Positions 1 to 8,015 are shown, numbered from the stretch's first letter. The stretch: 18,956 bases of DNA from Gammaproteobacteria bacterium (GCA_030641945.1 DAOWLL010000001.1:1-18956), one strand, 5' to 3'. The notes: generated by a model from the sequence alone, not told the origin. Translations and numbers: made by a program.

Positions 1-230
1 AGATGATGCGTATGGAGCACGACCAGATGCGAAGTATTTTTTCTGAAATGCGTGATGCACTGGAGCAGCAACAAGTCAACGACTACCTGGGCGTCTCGGA
101 AACACTGTTGATATTGATGCAGCAGCACAATATCAAGGAAGAGCAAATTCTCTATAGCATGATGGACCAGCGCCTGTCAGAAGATGCAAACCATTGGCAG
201 CAAATATTTCAGGACTGGGACAAGCGCTGA
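1..230 (+). CDS. Hemerythrin-like HHE-domain protein, C-terminal part (5' end outside window)
   Basis: About 75 residues are visible, ending in TGA at 228-230. The peptide is helical and carries an EHDQMR segment (residues 4-9 from the first visible Met) and a QQHNIKEEQIL segment (about 40-50). These match the H and HxxxE iron-ligand pattern of hemerythrin/HHE cation-binding domains, which bind a di-iron centre and sense or scavenge O2 or NO. Family members are usually 140-180 residues, so the N-terminal half very probably lies upstream of the window and the ATG at 3 is internal. The stop overlaps the start of the next gene by one base (TGATG), which implies translational coupling with the DUF2249 gene. 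The family call is fairly firm; the NO/O2 role is inferred from the family and the neighbours. Confidence 0.75.
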   Translation, partial: MMRMEHDQMRSIFSEMRDALEQQQVNDYLGVSETLLILMQQHNIKEEQILYSMMDQRLSEDANHWQQIFQDWDKR

Positions 231-514
231 TGTCCGCTGAGGTATTGCTGGATGTCAGCGACCTGGAGCCCCCGGAACCTCTGGTACAGGTACTCGAAGC
301 CGCTGAACAACTGAAACCCGGGCAATACCTGCGCATGTTGCATCGGCGTGAACCCTGTTTGCTTTTTGGCAATCTCGACGACAATCATTTCAGCTATTAC
401 CAGCGCAAAGGCACAGTATCCGCTGTTGAAGTATTCATCTGGCATGAAAAAGACGATGAAGCAGCCGCGGCTGTACAGGCGATTGTAGGCGTACCGATCG
501 ATACCTCCGGTTAA
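230..514 (+). CDS. DUF2249 domain protein (TusA-like fold)
   Basis: This is a 94-residue soluble protein. The start at 230 is chosen because its ATG overlaps the preceding TGA; a longer in-frame extension to 194 would run into the hemerythrin gene. The N-terminus (LDVSDLEPPEPLVQVLEA) and the central GQYLRMLHRREPCLLF stretch are typical of DUF2249, a small domain related in fold to the TusA/SirA sulfur carriers. I see no Cys in the CPxP position of TusA, so sulfur transfer by that mechanism is not supported. DUF2249 genes commonly sit beside hemerythrin, NnrS and nitric-oxide-reductase genes. The exact role is unknown; an accessory role in NO or respiratory metabolism is an inference from context. 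Confidence 0.8.
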   Translation: MSAEVLLDVSDLEPPEPLVQVLEAAEQLKPGQYLRMLHRREPCLLFGNLDDNHFSYYQRKGTVSAVEVFIWHEKDDEAAAAVQAIVGVPIDTSG

Positions 515-529
515 TCAGGCACCATAGTC

Positions 530-1852
530 ATGCGCGCCGACCTTTCACTACAGCAATCCCCGCCGTTTTCCGTCCCTGCGCGATTTCTCGTCAGCGCGCC
601 GTTGTTTGGCCTGACTGCCGCACTGGTATTACTCTGGCATGGGCCGGGGATGGTTAGTCATCGCTGGACACCTGAAATACTGGCGGTTACCCATTTTCTG
701 ACACTGGGATTCCTCGCCATGAGTATGCTTGGCGCCATGATGCAGCTTACGCCGGTACTCATGGGCGTGGTTAACCTACGCCCCGTACTTTTCAGCACCG
801 TTATTCATGCTCCATTATTTCTGGGTACAGCCTGTCTTGGCCTGGCATGGTTGATGCAGGTTAATCAGCTGTTCATTATTGCAATGGTGTTGCTGGGGTT
901 CTCTTTCACGGTTTTTATCGTGGTGACTACAGAACGTTTATTACGTTCAAAAAGCAGACATGTGTCGCGCAGCATGATGCTGCTGGCTTTACTGGCATTA
1001 TTAATCACCGCTTCTCTTGGTATCTATCTGGTCATGGGGTACACCGGGCAAACATTGCCACTTGCACGGCATCTGGCTGATTTACATTTGAGCTGGGGCC
1101 TGATGGGTTGGGTGTTGCTTCTGATTATGGCTGTCGCATACCAGGTGATCCCCATGTTCCAGATTACCGATGAATACCCTGCCATGCATCAACGCTGGAT
1201 GGGTTGGTCAGTGTTTTCCGCCATCCTTGGACTGAGCCTGACTTATATATGGCCATTGGAAACACTAAAAACTCTTTCCGCCATTCTGCTGGCCGGCTGT
1301 TTGCTGACTTTTGCACTGACTACTTTGTGGGTCCTGCATAAGCGACGCCGTCAACTAGTTGACGTTACACTGAATTTCTGGCGGCTTGCCATGATCAGTC
1401 TTGCATTTCTCACATTGACCTGGGCAATATCGGCAATATTGAATTTGAATGTTCCAGTGTTGCTGCTGGGTGTGTTAATGATCCACGGCTTTGCCATGAC
1501 AACGGTTAATGGCATGATGTATAAAATTATCCCGTTTATTATCTGGCTGCATCTTAGTGCGCGTAATAAAAACTTACGTGACAGGGGGGAGAGAAGTTCA
1601 CAGGTAAAAGTGCCACACTTGCGTAAAATCATTCCGGAAGCTGCCGGCTTGTGGCAATTCCGCTTTCACCTGGCCAGCCTGCTATTGCTGGCCGTGGCAA
1701 CAATATGGCCGAAATGGTTTTATTATCCGGCAGCCCTGTCGTTTGTAATCGCCCAGGCTGCATTGTTATTCAATTTGTCGAATGCAGTTCGTTTTTACAA
1801 TGCAAAAATCGCCATGCTCTCGATCGGAAAAGCCGGATCAGACCCTGTTTAG
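530..1852 (+). CDS. NnrS/CcoN-like polytopic membrane protein, probable haem or NO-related
   Basis: The protein is 440 residues, almost entirely hydrophobic, with about eleven or twelve likely membrane helices and the only long hydrophilic loop near 342-362 (RNKNLRDRGERSSQ). Histidines lie inside or at the edge of helices at about 55 (AVTHFLTLGF), 186 (ADLHLSWGLMGW) and 319 (MIHGFAM). This resembles the haem-ligand layout of haem-copper-oxidase subunit I and NnrS-type proteins. NnrS proteins are haem-copper membrane proteins linked to nitric oxide tolerance. The ATG at 530 lies 15 bp after the DUF2249 stop, so the three genes probably form one transcript. I cannot assign a catalytic reaction, and the split between NnrS and a CcoN-like orphan subunit is not decidable by eye. 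It runs into a 480-bp gene-free block. Confidence 0.6.
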   Translation: MRADLSLQQSPPFSVPARFLVSAPLFGLTAALVLLWHGPGMVSHRWTPEILAVTHFLTLGFLAMSMLGAMMQLTPVLMGVVNLRPVLFSTVIHAPLFLGTACLGLAWLMQVNQLFIIAMVLLGFSFTVFIVVTTERLLRSKSRHVSRSMMLLALLALLITASLGIYLVMGYTGQTLPLARHLADLHLSWGLMGWVLLLIMAVAYQVIPMFQITDEYPAMHQRWMGWSVFSAILGLSLTYIWPLETLKTLSAILLAGCLLTFALTTLWVLHKRRRQLVDVTLNFWRLAMISLAFLTLTWAISAILNLNVPVLLLGVLMIHGFAMTTVNGMMYKIIPFIIWLHLSARNKNLRDRGERSSQVKVPHLRKIIPEAAGLWQFRFHLASLLLLAVATIWPKWFYYPAALSFVIAQAALLFNLSNAVRFYNAKIAMLSIGKAGSDPV

Positions 1853-1971
1853 CCGAACAAATACCCGTAATTATCCCGGCACCGAAAACAGGATCAGGAA
1901 GCATGAGCGGGGACGAGCTTCATATTTTGGGTCTTCACCCCATCAAGTGGGTTAAACAGATAAAAAGCTTT

Positions 1972-1989
1972 ACCACAGAGGCACAGAGG
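1972..1989. repeat. CACAGAGG tandem repeat unit, dispersed family
   Basis: The stretch reads ac followed by two perfect copies of CACAGAGG (ACCACAGAGGCACAGAGG). A related unit occurs at the right end of the window (18914-18940). Such CACAGAGG-type intergenic repeats are seen in many environmental bacterial genomes. Here it lies six bases before the long inverted repeat at 1996. Confidence 0.65.
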
Positions 1990-1995
1990 TTTTAG

Positions 1996-2263
1996 CCGCC
2001 TGCCGCTACACGGCCCCCGCAAAAGGCGCGAATGATGTGGTGTGTAAATAGATGCTTATTGATCTTATTTTCACTGTCGGAATCATGTGATAAGGCTATT
2101 GAACCGCTGGATGCCGGGAAGGAACAGGACCTATGTCCACAGATAAACGCAGATGAACACGGATGAAAGCGTTTTTAAGTTACTAAATATCTGTGTTCAT
2201 CTGTGTTCATCTGTGTATAATTTGTTTTTAAACATTTGCGTGGGGCCGTGTAGCGGCAGGCGG
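1996..2263. mobile_element. Candidate MITE-like element bounded by 22-bp perfect inverted repeats
   Basis: The left arm at 1996-2017 (CCGCCTGCCGCTACACGGCC plus CC) is the exact reverse complement of 2242-2263. The match continues inward after a one-base bulge (GCAAA at 2019-2023 against TTTGC at 2235-2239). The enclosed 268 bp has no coding capacity for a transposase and contains a second, nested palindrome. This architecture fits a non-autonomous miniature element or a long REP/BIME-like structure. I found no convincing target-site duplication directly outside the arms, so mobility is unproven. Confidence 0.5.
2138..2215. repeat. Palindromic repeat with 10-bp internal periodicity (CAGATGAACA type)
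   Basis: The left arm at 2138-2164 and the right arm at 2189-2215 are 27-bp inverted copies with three mismatches, separated by 24 bp. Each arm is itself built from 10-bp tandem units: the right arm reads ATCTGTGTTC twice, then ATCTGTG. Transcribed, it would form a long hairpin. It is nested inside the larger inverted repeat at 1996-2263. Confidence 0.75.
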
Positions 2264-2332
2264 ACAAATATTCCCTGTGTGGTCAGGGTGTTATCATGGG
2301 TCTACCCGCTGTCTTTGGGGAAGATCAAAATT

Positions 2333-4426
2333 CTATAATTGATCTGCAATCGTTTCCATCAGGAAATCGGACCATTTCTTCGGCAGTTGTTCTTTCAGTT
2401 CTACAGACTTTTCAAAGTCGGGCAATATTACCTGGTCTAGAAAACCCTGTACGGCAACAGGGCTGGAGGTGGCTATATTGAGTTCCTTGTTCATGCGTAG
2501 ACTGAGCTGGTCGAAGTTGGCAGAGCCCAGGCATATCCAGCCGTCATATACTGCACCCTTGATATGTGACTCTCCGGGATAAATATACACCCGAATGCCG
2601 TTAACCAGCATGGCATTAATTGCCCTTACATTGCTGCGGTCAATAATACCGCTGTCAGACTGATAAGGGATGATGATGCGAACATCCACGCCTCGACGTC
2701 GTGCCATGGCAAGTTCGAAGATGATATCGTCGGAAGTAAAGTAGGCATTTTCGATATAGATGCGTTGATTTGCGCGGGCAATGGCGGCTAGCTGAGTGCG
2801 CAGAATCTGCGAGTCACCTGGTTTGGTGAAGAGTAATCTTATTGGCACATCATTCGGTTGTGGTTCGTTTACTGGTTTGCCTGGGCGGTATAAGGCGGCA
2901 CGTATATCCCCCAGAAACGCCTGCAGGCGCCATGCCTTTTCAAAATTCGTCTGTATTTCATCAACAACCGGACCGCGCAGTTCTACCATCAGGTCATGCC
3001 AGTCATATCGGTATTCACGTCCGATGTTCATGCCACCGAGAAATGCAATCCGCCTGTCGATCAGGATGGTCTTAGTATGATCTCCAGCCAGCCAGGGGTT
3101 GAGTACGGTACGCACATCGATTTCCGAGTTGCTTTCCAGGTAACGAATGATCCGCGGCGGCGGTTTGTATTGTTCGGGCGTGGAAGGTGAGCGGGCTGAA
3201 GCGGCACTGATAGTACCCAGGCCATCGACCAGTACGCGAACCTCGACCTGTTTTGATCGTTGTTTGAGAAGATCTGCAATCTTCAATGCATAGTCATCAT
3301 TATCAAAAATGTACAGACGTATATCGATGGATTCTTCAGCTGACTGGATTGCGTCGACCAGGCGGGCAAAGAACGCCGCACCATCGACCAGGTACTCGAT
3401 TGAACCTTGAGTGAGGGGCGAATAGGCAAGCTCGCTTAATTCCTGTTCCCATGCTTCGGCATCCATTGGTTCATTATCAGACACCGGTGGAATCGGTTGG
3501 TCTTTTAGAAATATCACAGGCTTGGGCGTGACTGTGTCTACCAGCTTGAAAGATACCAGGCTGAACAGTCTTGCTACCGAGCCAATGGGCTGCCTTAAAA
3601 AGCATTCAAGGTGGCTCCTGGTGGTATGTACCAGGGCATCTGGCAGCAAAGCGCCTGTCGGGCCGCAGCACTCAGGATCTCCGGGCATTCGACGCAGAAA
3701 AACGACCTGGCCGGACTCACGGTTGGCATAAATAAACGGGTAACCATAGTCTGCCGTGTCGCCGGTGTTAAATAGCAGTGCTGGAGCGCCGGCTCCTCTT
3801 GCCGCAGAAATGTACTCACTGAGGAGGGGAACCGCTTCGGTTAGCAATTGACTAAATATGAAGGTGTCCCTGGTACTCAGCTCGGCCGGCTTGTCATGTA
3901 GTGGTACTGAGTGCAACAGGCCTTGTTCGTCATAATAAAAAAACAATTCCTCCCGCTTGAGAAATTCGACCACGACCCCGGTGCCCGGTTTTTTCGGTGT
4001 TATGCTTGCGAACAGACGGTCACGGAACTCGCGCCACAGTGCGACACCTGCAACAGGTAATGCCTGTAATTCGTGTGTATACTCAATCCATTGTTCGGGG
4101 TCTATATATGATAATTGTGCAAGCGGGAGATTATTGTACTGCTCGACGACCTGTTGCAGCGCTAGCGTGGTGGACGTGCCGGAGACCAGAGTTACATCCA
4201 GGTCTGGCAGTATCGCGAAGCTGTCTATCGTCTCTGACTGGTGCCGGAATTGAATAAATAGCCGGTTGTCACTGATATAGGCCTGTTCGGCAAGCAGGAC
4301 TGATGTATCGACCACTGTGTCGTCAATTACTATGCTGGGTTGTGATGGTTCAGGTTCAGCAGGGTCGATTGTGCAACCAGTAACAATACTGAGCGTGATC
4401 ATTATGATAATCACAGATCTTGTCAT
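2333..4426 (-). CDS. Phospholipase D / cardiolipin synthase family lipoprotein
   Basis: This 697-residue protein starts at the ATG at 4424-4426, chosen because it places a lipoprotein signal peptide at the N-terminus (hydrophobic SVIIIMITLSIVTG followed by Cys18). The longer reading from 4486 would bury it. The residue at +2 of the mature protein is Thr, not Asp, so outer-membrane sorting is plausible. Two PLD catalytic motifs HxKx4D are complete: H450/K452/D457 (HTKTILID) and H621/K623/D628 (HIKGAVYD), each followed by the usual GG or GSAN context. The C-terminal half (about 340-690) resembles ClsC/YmdC-type cardiolipin synthases or phospholipases, which transfer or hydrolyse phosphatidyl groups. 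Residues 30-320 match nothing I recognise and make it longer than those enzymes. It is convergent with the repeat block and has no close operon partner. Confidence 0.85.
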   Translation of the reverse strand: MTRSVIIIMITLSIVTGCTIDPAEPEPSQPSIVIDDTVVDTSVLLAEQAYISDNRLFIQFRHQSETIDSFAILPDLDVTLVSGTSTTLALQQVVEQYNNLPLAQLSYIDPEQWIEYTHELQALPVAGVALWREFRDRLFASITPKKPGTGVVVEFLKREELFFYYDEQGLLHSVPLHDKPAELSTRDTFIFSQLLTEAVPLLSEYISAARGAGAPALLFNTGDTADYGYPFIYANRESGQVVFLRRMPGDPECCGPTGALLPDALVHTTRSHLECFLRQPIGSVARLFSLVSFKLVDTVTPKPVIFLKDQPIPPVSDNEPMDAEAWEQELSELAYSPLTQGSIEYLVDGAAFFARLVDAIQSAEESIDIRLYIFDNDDYALKIADLLKQRSKQVEVRVLVDGLGTISAASARSPSTPEQYKPPPRIIRYLESNSEIDVRTVLNPWLAGDHTKTILIDRRIAFLGGMNIGREYRYDWHDLMVELRGPVVDEIQTNFEKAWRLQAFLGDIRAALYRPGKPVNEPQPNDVPIRLLFTKPGDSQILRTQLAAIARANQRIYIENAYFTSDDIIFELAMARRRGVDVRIIIPYQSDSGIIDRSNVRAINAMLVNGIRVYIYPGESHIKGAVYDGWICLGSANFDQLSLRMNKELNIATSSPVAVQGFLDQVILPDFEKSVELKEQLPKKWSDFLMETIADQL

Positions 4427-4583
4427 TGATACCCGGCATGTATTGAATATCGCCATTATCCTGGTAGTTTGCCATGAATCTTGCACCGGGTATGGTTATG
4501 CTGTTATATGGTGAGTGCCATTCTGTGCTGCAGATGGCGACATCGAACGCAGCTTTCTGCAATCATTTCACAGGTCCAGCAAT

Positions 4584-4793
4584 ATGGATATCAAATCATA
4601 TCAAGATGAGGTTCAAGGTTTTGTTGATCGCGGCAACTACCATGCTGCGTTCAATATTGCGCTGTCAGGGCTGAATGCATGCCAGAGAGAGCATGATCAA
4701 ACTGGTGTTGATCAATGCCTCAGTGTTATCGAGGGAGTGATACAGCATCTTGTTGAAGAATTTGGCAGTGAAGAATATCTTGAGCAAGAATAA
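4584..4793 (+). CDS. Small helical protein of unknown function
   Basis: The protein is 69 residues, acidic and probably all-helical (MDIKSYQDEVQGF...), with one pattern (RGNYHAAFNIALSGLNAC) reminiscent of a single TPR hairpin. The ATG at 4584 is preferred over an upstream in-frame ATG at 4515, because the intervening residues look non-coding and a weak AGG precedes 4584. The stop TAA at 4791-4793 runs straight into a strong terminator, which supports it being a real transcribed gene. It is divergent from the lipoprotein gene and convergent with EF-G. I do not recognise the family. Confidence 0.55.
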   Translation: MDIKSYQDEVQGFVDRGNYHAAFNIALSGLNACQREHDQTGVDQCLSVIEGVIQHLVEEFGSEEYLEQE

Positions 4794-4822
4794 AAAAAGG
4801 CCGGTTTGACCGGCCTTTTTTT
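4792..4822. terminator. Bidirectional rho-independent terminator
   Basis: A perfect 14-bp stem has arms AAAAAAAGGCCGGT (4792-4805) and ACCGGCCTTTTTTT (4809-4822) with a three-base TTG loop. A-run and T-run on opposite sides let it work on both strands, ending the small gene at 4584-4793 and the elongation factor G gene coming from the right. Confidence 0.95.
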
Positions 4823-4840
4823 GTTGCAGCTGAACGCGTG

Positions 4841-6925
4841 TTATTTCTTGCCTTCGCGCTCCAGTGTTTCCTTGATGACTTCTTCAGCCACGTTTTTCGG
4901 ACATGGCATGTAGTGCAGGAACTCCATGGAGAACTGGCCGCGGCCAGATGTCATGGTGCGCAGGTCACCAATATAACCGAACATTTCGCTCAGCGGGCAT
5001 TCGGCCTTGATGCGTACACCGGTAGTGCCAGGTTCCTGTGACTTGATCATGCCGCGGCGGCGGTTCAGGTCGCCAATGACATCACCAACGTTGTCATCAG
5101 GTGTATACACATCCACCTTCATGATCGGCTCCATCAACTGTGGACCCGAATTAGGCATAGTCTGGCGATATGCTGCTCTGGCAGCCAGCTCATAAGCAAC
5201 AGCAGATGAGTCAACCGGGTGATAGGCGCCATCGGTCAAGGTTACCTTGAAGTCAAGGCAGGGGAAGCCCGCCAATACGCCACGCACCATGCTGGCTTTA
5301 AAGCCTTTATCAACGGCCGGCCAGAATTCACGTGGTACGTTACCGCCGGTAACGACAGATTCAAACTCGTAGCCGCTGCCGGGCTCGCCGGGTTCGATTA
5401 TATAGTCGATCTTGGCGTACTGACCTGAACCACCGGTCTGTTTCTTATGGGTGTAGCTGTCTTCAGTGCGCCTGGTAATGGTTTCGCGGTAGGCAACCTG
5501 TGGTTTACCAACATCGACTTCAACACCATGGGTACGCTTCAGAATGTCGATCTTGATGTCGAGGTGAAGCTCGCCCATGCCTTTAAGGATGGTTTCACCC
5601 GAGTCCTGATCGGTTTCAACACGGAAGGACGGGTCTTCCTGAATCATCTTACCTATAGCGATGCCCAGTTTTTCAGAAGCGCCTTTGTCTCTAGGTGCAA
5701 CGGCAATGGAGATAACGGGATCCGGAAATACCATGGGCTCCAGCGTGGCTGGTGCTTTCGGGTCGCACAGTGTGTGCCCGGTCTGTACGTTCTTCATACC
5801 AATCACGGCTACGATATCACCGGCCTGTGCGCCACTGAGTTCGATGCGCTCATCGGCATGCATTTCTACAATACGACCGATACGTTCTGTTTTACCCGTG
5901 AATGTATTCAGCACGGTATCGCCTTTGTTCAGCGTGCCTGAGTAAATACGGATGAATGTCAGTGCGCCAAAACGGTCATCCATAATCTTGAACGCCAGTG
6001 CGCGTAGTGGCTTCTCCGGGTCAACGATGGCGAATTCACCGGTTTCATTTCCTTCATCGTCGGTTTCAGGCTGTGGCTTGACTTCGGTCGGGCTGGGCAG
6101 GTAATCAACAACCGCGTTCAGCACCGGCTGTACACCCTTGTTTTTGAAGGCTGAACCGCAGTAGGTCGGGAAGAAATCCAGGTTGATTGTGCCTTTGCGG
6201 ATACAGCGTTTGATGTCTTCGATAGCCGGCTCTTCTCCTTCCAGGTATTTTCCCATCAGCTCATCATCCTGCTCAACAGCCGCTTCGATGAGTTTTTCAC
6301 GCCATTCTTCAATAGCATCAGCCATATCAGCAGGTGGCTCCTGTAGTTCATAGTTTTCAGGTAAACCAGAGTCATCCCAAACCCATGCTTTGCGTGTTAG
6401 CAGATCCACCACGCCGGTAAAATCCTCTTCAATACCGATAGGCAGCACCATCACCAGCGGGTTTGCGCCCAGTACGTCTTCAACCTGCTTCACAACGCTG
6501 TAGAAGTCAGCGCCAATACGGTCGAGCTTGTTGACGAAAATAATACGAGCAACTTCGGATTCGTTGGCATAACGCCAGTTGGTTTCAGACTGGGGCTCAA
6601 CACCGCCAGAACCACAGAAAACGCCAACACCGCCGTCGAGCACTTTCAGCGAACGGTATACTTCGATGGTAAAGTCAACGTGTCCCGGGGTGTCGATAAT
6701 GTTCATGCGATGTTCATTCCACTCGCAGCTGGTTGCAGCAGACTGAATGGTAATACCGCGCTCAGCTTCCTGTTCCATGAAGTCAGTAGTGGCCTCGCCA
6801 TCATGCACTTCACCGGTCTTATGGATTTTGCCGGTCAGTTTCAGGATACGTTCCGTGGTCGTTGTTTTACCGGCATCCACGTGTGCGAAGATACCTATGT
6901 TTCTGTATTTGCTTAATTCAGTCAT
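4841..6925 (-). CDS. fusA2: Elongation factor G, second paralogue (EF-G2 type)
   Basis: This 694-residue translational GTPase starts at the ATG at 6923-6925, which gives the expected N-terminus [20 protein letters not shown]; an upstream extension to 6979 is not conserved-looking. GTPase motifs are all present: AHVDAGKT (14-21), RGITI (56-60), DTPGH (78-82) and NKLD (132-135). Domains II-V follow with the typical [12 protein letters not shown] near the end. The wording of the motif regions ([47 protein letters not shown] as split stretches) matches the Pseudomonas/Vibrio second EF-G more than canonical FusA. The gene also lies outside any str operon (no rpsL, rpsG or tuf nearby). It catalyses ribosomal translocation and/or recycling; bacteria with two EF-Gs may divide these tasks. 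It appears monocistronic and ends at a strong terminator. The start is preceded by a weak AGGA only 2-3 bases away. Confidence 0.9.
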   Translation of the reverse strand: MTELSKYRNIGIFAHVDAGKTTTTERILKLTGKIHKTGEVHDGEATTDFMEQEAERGITIQSAATSCEWNEHRMNIIDTPGHVDFTIEVYRSLKVLDGGVGVFCGSGGVEPQSETNWRYANESEVARIIFVNKLDRIGADFYSVVKQVEDVLGANPLVMVLPIGIEEDFTGVVDLLTRKAWVWDDSGLPENYELQEPPADMADAIEEWREKLIEAAVEQDDELMGKYLEGEEPAIEDIKRCIRKGTINLDFFPTYCGSAFKNKGVQPVLNAVVDYLPSPTEVKPQPETDDEGNETGEFAIVDPEKPLRALAFKIMDDRFGALTFIRIYSGTLNKGDTVLNTFTGKTERIGRIVEMHADERIELSGAQAGDIVAVIGMKNVQTGHTLCDPKAPATLEPMVFPDPVISIAVAPRDKGASEKLGIAIGKMIQEDPSFRVETDQDSGETILKGMGELHLDIKIDILKRTHGVEVDVGKPQVAYRETITRRTEDSYTHKKQTGGSGQYAKIDYIIEPGEPGSGYEFESVVTGGNVPREFWPAVDKGFKASMVRGVLAGFPCLDFKVTLTDGAYHPVDSSAVAYELAARAAYRQTMPNSGPQLMEPIMKVDVYTPDDNVGDVIGDLNRRRGMIKSQEPGTTGVRIKAECPLSEMFGYIGDLRTMTSGRGQFSMEFLHYMPCPKNVAEEVIKETLEREGKK

Positions 6926-7236
6926 TGTCCTGGTTGCTCTATGCAGTTCAAAATTAATCGGTTGGCGTCCCTGGACCACGCTACAGGTAGGCTGGCACTG
7001 CCAGTCAGATACGCCTATTTCAGCCCATCATTTCGACATGCCCGGCAATACCGATAGCGTGCCAAAATCAGGAGGGCGGATTATATACTAAATGGAGAAT
7101 ATATACGGCAGTTCTTGAACTGTTTTGTTGCCGCAAACAGGAACCCGAATGGGGGTGTAATTCAAAGGAAATCAGACAATTAGGGCGTTTTTCGTTATTT
7201 TTTTTAGAGCTGACCAGTTGGCAGCCTCGTCACCCG
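6926..7236. other. 311-bp intergenic leader of fusA2 with -10-like box and palindrome
   Basis: No gene is seen. On the minus strand a TATAAT sits at 7085-7080, about 155 bp upstream of the fusA2 start, but I see no matching -35 at 16-18 bp. A near-palindrome CAGTTC-TT-GAACTG lies at 7109-7122, upstream of that box, and could be an operator. Around 7192-7206 there is a T-rich run without a clear stem. The downstream 140 bp would be an unusually long 5' leader if the -10 box is real. Confidence 0.4.
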
Positions 7237-7572
7237 TCATTGTTGAAATATCTCAAATTCGGCTTCGGATGTTGTTTTATCGATGCTGATCAGCATCTCA
7301 CAATAGGCATTTTCAGCTATGGGATCATCGCCACAGCCGCAACCGACGATGATTTCAGTGAAAAAGATGCCAACTTTAGACTGAATGCTGTTTTTGTTCT
7401 GTTTCGCATTTATAACGGTGACCGAGATATTGCTGTCATCGACAAAGCCGCCTCGGGTTGTGCCTTTTTCCAGCGGAAGGGTGCCTGCTGGCAGATTCTC
7501 GAGTTCGCGCTTTAATGCTGTTTCGAAGGAGCCGGATTGGAATTCCTGCAGGGCATCGAGAAATTTTGGCAT
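7237..7572 (-). CDS. Conserved hypothetical protein with GCGCGDDP motif
   Basis: This 111-residue soluble protein has no signal peptide and no membrane segment. It has a Cys pair in VGCGCGDDP (Cys78, Cys80) and a third Cys at 91, in a region that alternates like beta strands (VGIFFTEIIVGC, YCEMLISID). I have a vague memory of small proteobacterial proteins with a similar GC.C.DDP segment but cannot name a function. The three Cys could bind metal, which is an inference. It begins 23 bp after the stop of the PGPGW membrane protein, on the same strand, so the two are probably co-transcribed. The ATG at 7572 lacks a strong Shine-Dalgarno. Confidence 0.65.
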   Translation of the reverse strand: MPKFLDALQEFQSGSFETALKRELENLPAGTLPLEKGTTRGGFVDDSNISVTVINAKQNKNSIQSKVGIFFTEIIVGCGCGDDPIAENAYCEMLISIDKTTSEAEFEIFQQ

Positions 7573-7595
7573 GACATTAGTCTGTTGAAAGAATC

Positions 7596-8015
7596 TTAAC
7601 GGTTATAAGTTTTCAGTGGCATATGACCGGCACGCTGACGAAGCTTGTTGATGGTATTCAATACCGGGGCTCGCATGATCACCCAGCGCTCAAGCCGGTA
7701 TTTACCCGGGAAATTGATAAACATGATCCCTATCAGGATTGTCAGAATGCCTTGTCCGGGCAGCACCAGCATGGCAATGCCGAGAATAATAAAGATGTAG
7801 CCGAGTATGTTTTTTGCAGCTAACAGTGACCACCGTATAACGGGATGCTGATGGGCCCAGGGTTCCCAGCGGTGACGCTTGTTTTCGGCGAAGTAATCTT
7901 CAGGGATCCTGATCACAAGCACTGGCACGAGCAATAGTGTAGCTGCAAAGCTGACGATGGAAAAAACGGCCATGTACCAGATTGTTGCTTCGTCTAATGT
8001 TATCCAGTCAAGCAT
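7596..8015 (-). CDS. PGPGW-family small transmembrane protein
   Basis: This 139-residue inner-membrane protein has a first membrane helix at about 14-36 and a second hydrophobic region at about 66-102. The second region contains LVLPGQGILTILIGI, followed by NFPGKYRLERW, the pattern of the PGPGW putative transmembrane family (PF09656), and a basic C-terminal tail. Molecular function is unknown for the family. It is divergent from the doxX gene, with 110 bp between the starts, and leads the two-gene run with the GCGCGDDP protein. Confidence 0.75.
   Translation of the reverse strand: MLDWITLDEATIWYMAVFSIVSFAATLLLVPVLVIRIPEDYFAENKRHRWEPWAHQHPVIRWSLLAAKNILGYIFIILGIAMLVLPGQGILTILIGIMFINFPGKYRLERWVIMRAPVLNTINKLRQRAGHMPLKTYNR

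Larger units (their letters stand above)
1853..2332. other. 480-bp gene-free block made largely of nested repeats
   Basis: No credible gene is present. Short open frames here (for example one from 2153 encoding MNTDESVFKL) are translations of repeat DNA. From left to right it holds about 120 bp of unique sequence, a CACAGAGG tandem pair at 1972-1989, one arm of a long inverted repeat at 1996, an inner palindrome at 2138-2215, the other long arm ending at 2263, then about 70 bp of unique sequence to the stop of the convergent lipoprotein gene. No clear hairpin plus T-run was found for either flanking gene. Confidence 0.7.

Noticed and set aside
2138..2215. Possible CRISPR array
   Set aside because: Repeat units are 10 bp, directly adjacent without spacers, and arranged as an inverted pair; no cas genes are present.
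2153..2338. Open frame encoding MNTDESVFKLLNICVHLCSS
   Set aside because: It is a translation of the CAGATGAACA palindrome arms, a common source of false gene calls; no ribosome site and no family resemblance.
2322..2345. AGATCAA...TTGATCT inverted repeat as terminator of the lipoprotein gene
   Set aside because: Seven-base arms around a ten-base loop with no T-run on the transcribed side; it also spans the stop codon.
5447..5941. 164-residue plus-strand frame inside the EF-G gene
   Set aside because: It is antisense to a strongly conserved coding region and has no recognisable domain or ribosome site.
4841..6925. Canonical str-operon fusA
   Set aside because: No rpsL, rpsG or tuf nearby, length about 694, and the motif wording fits the second EF-G better.
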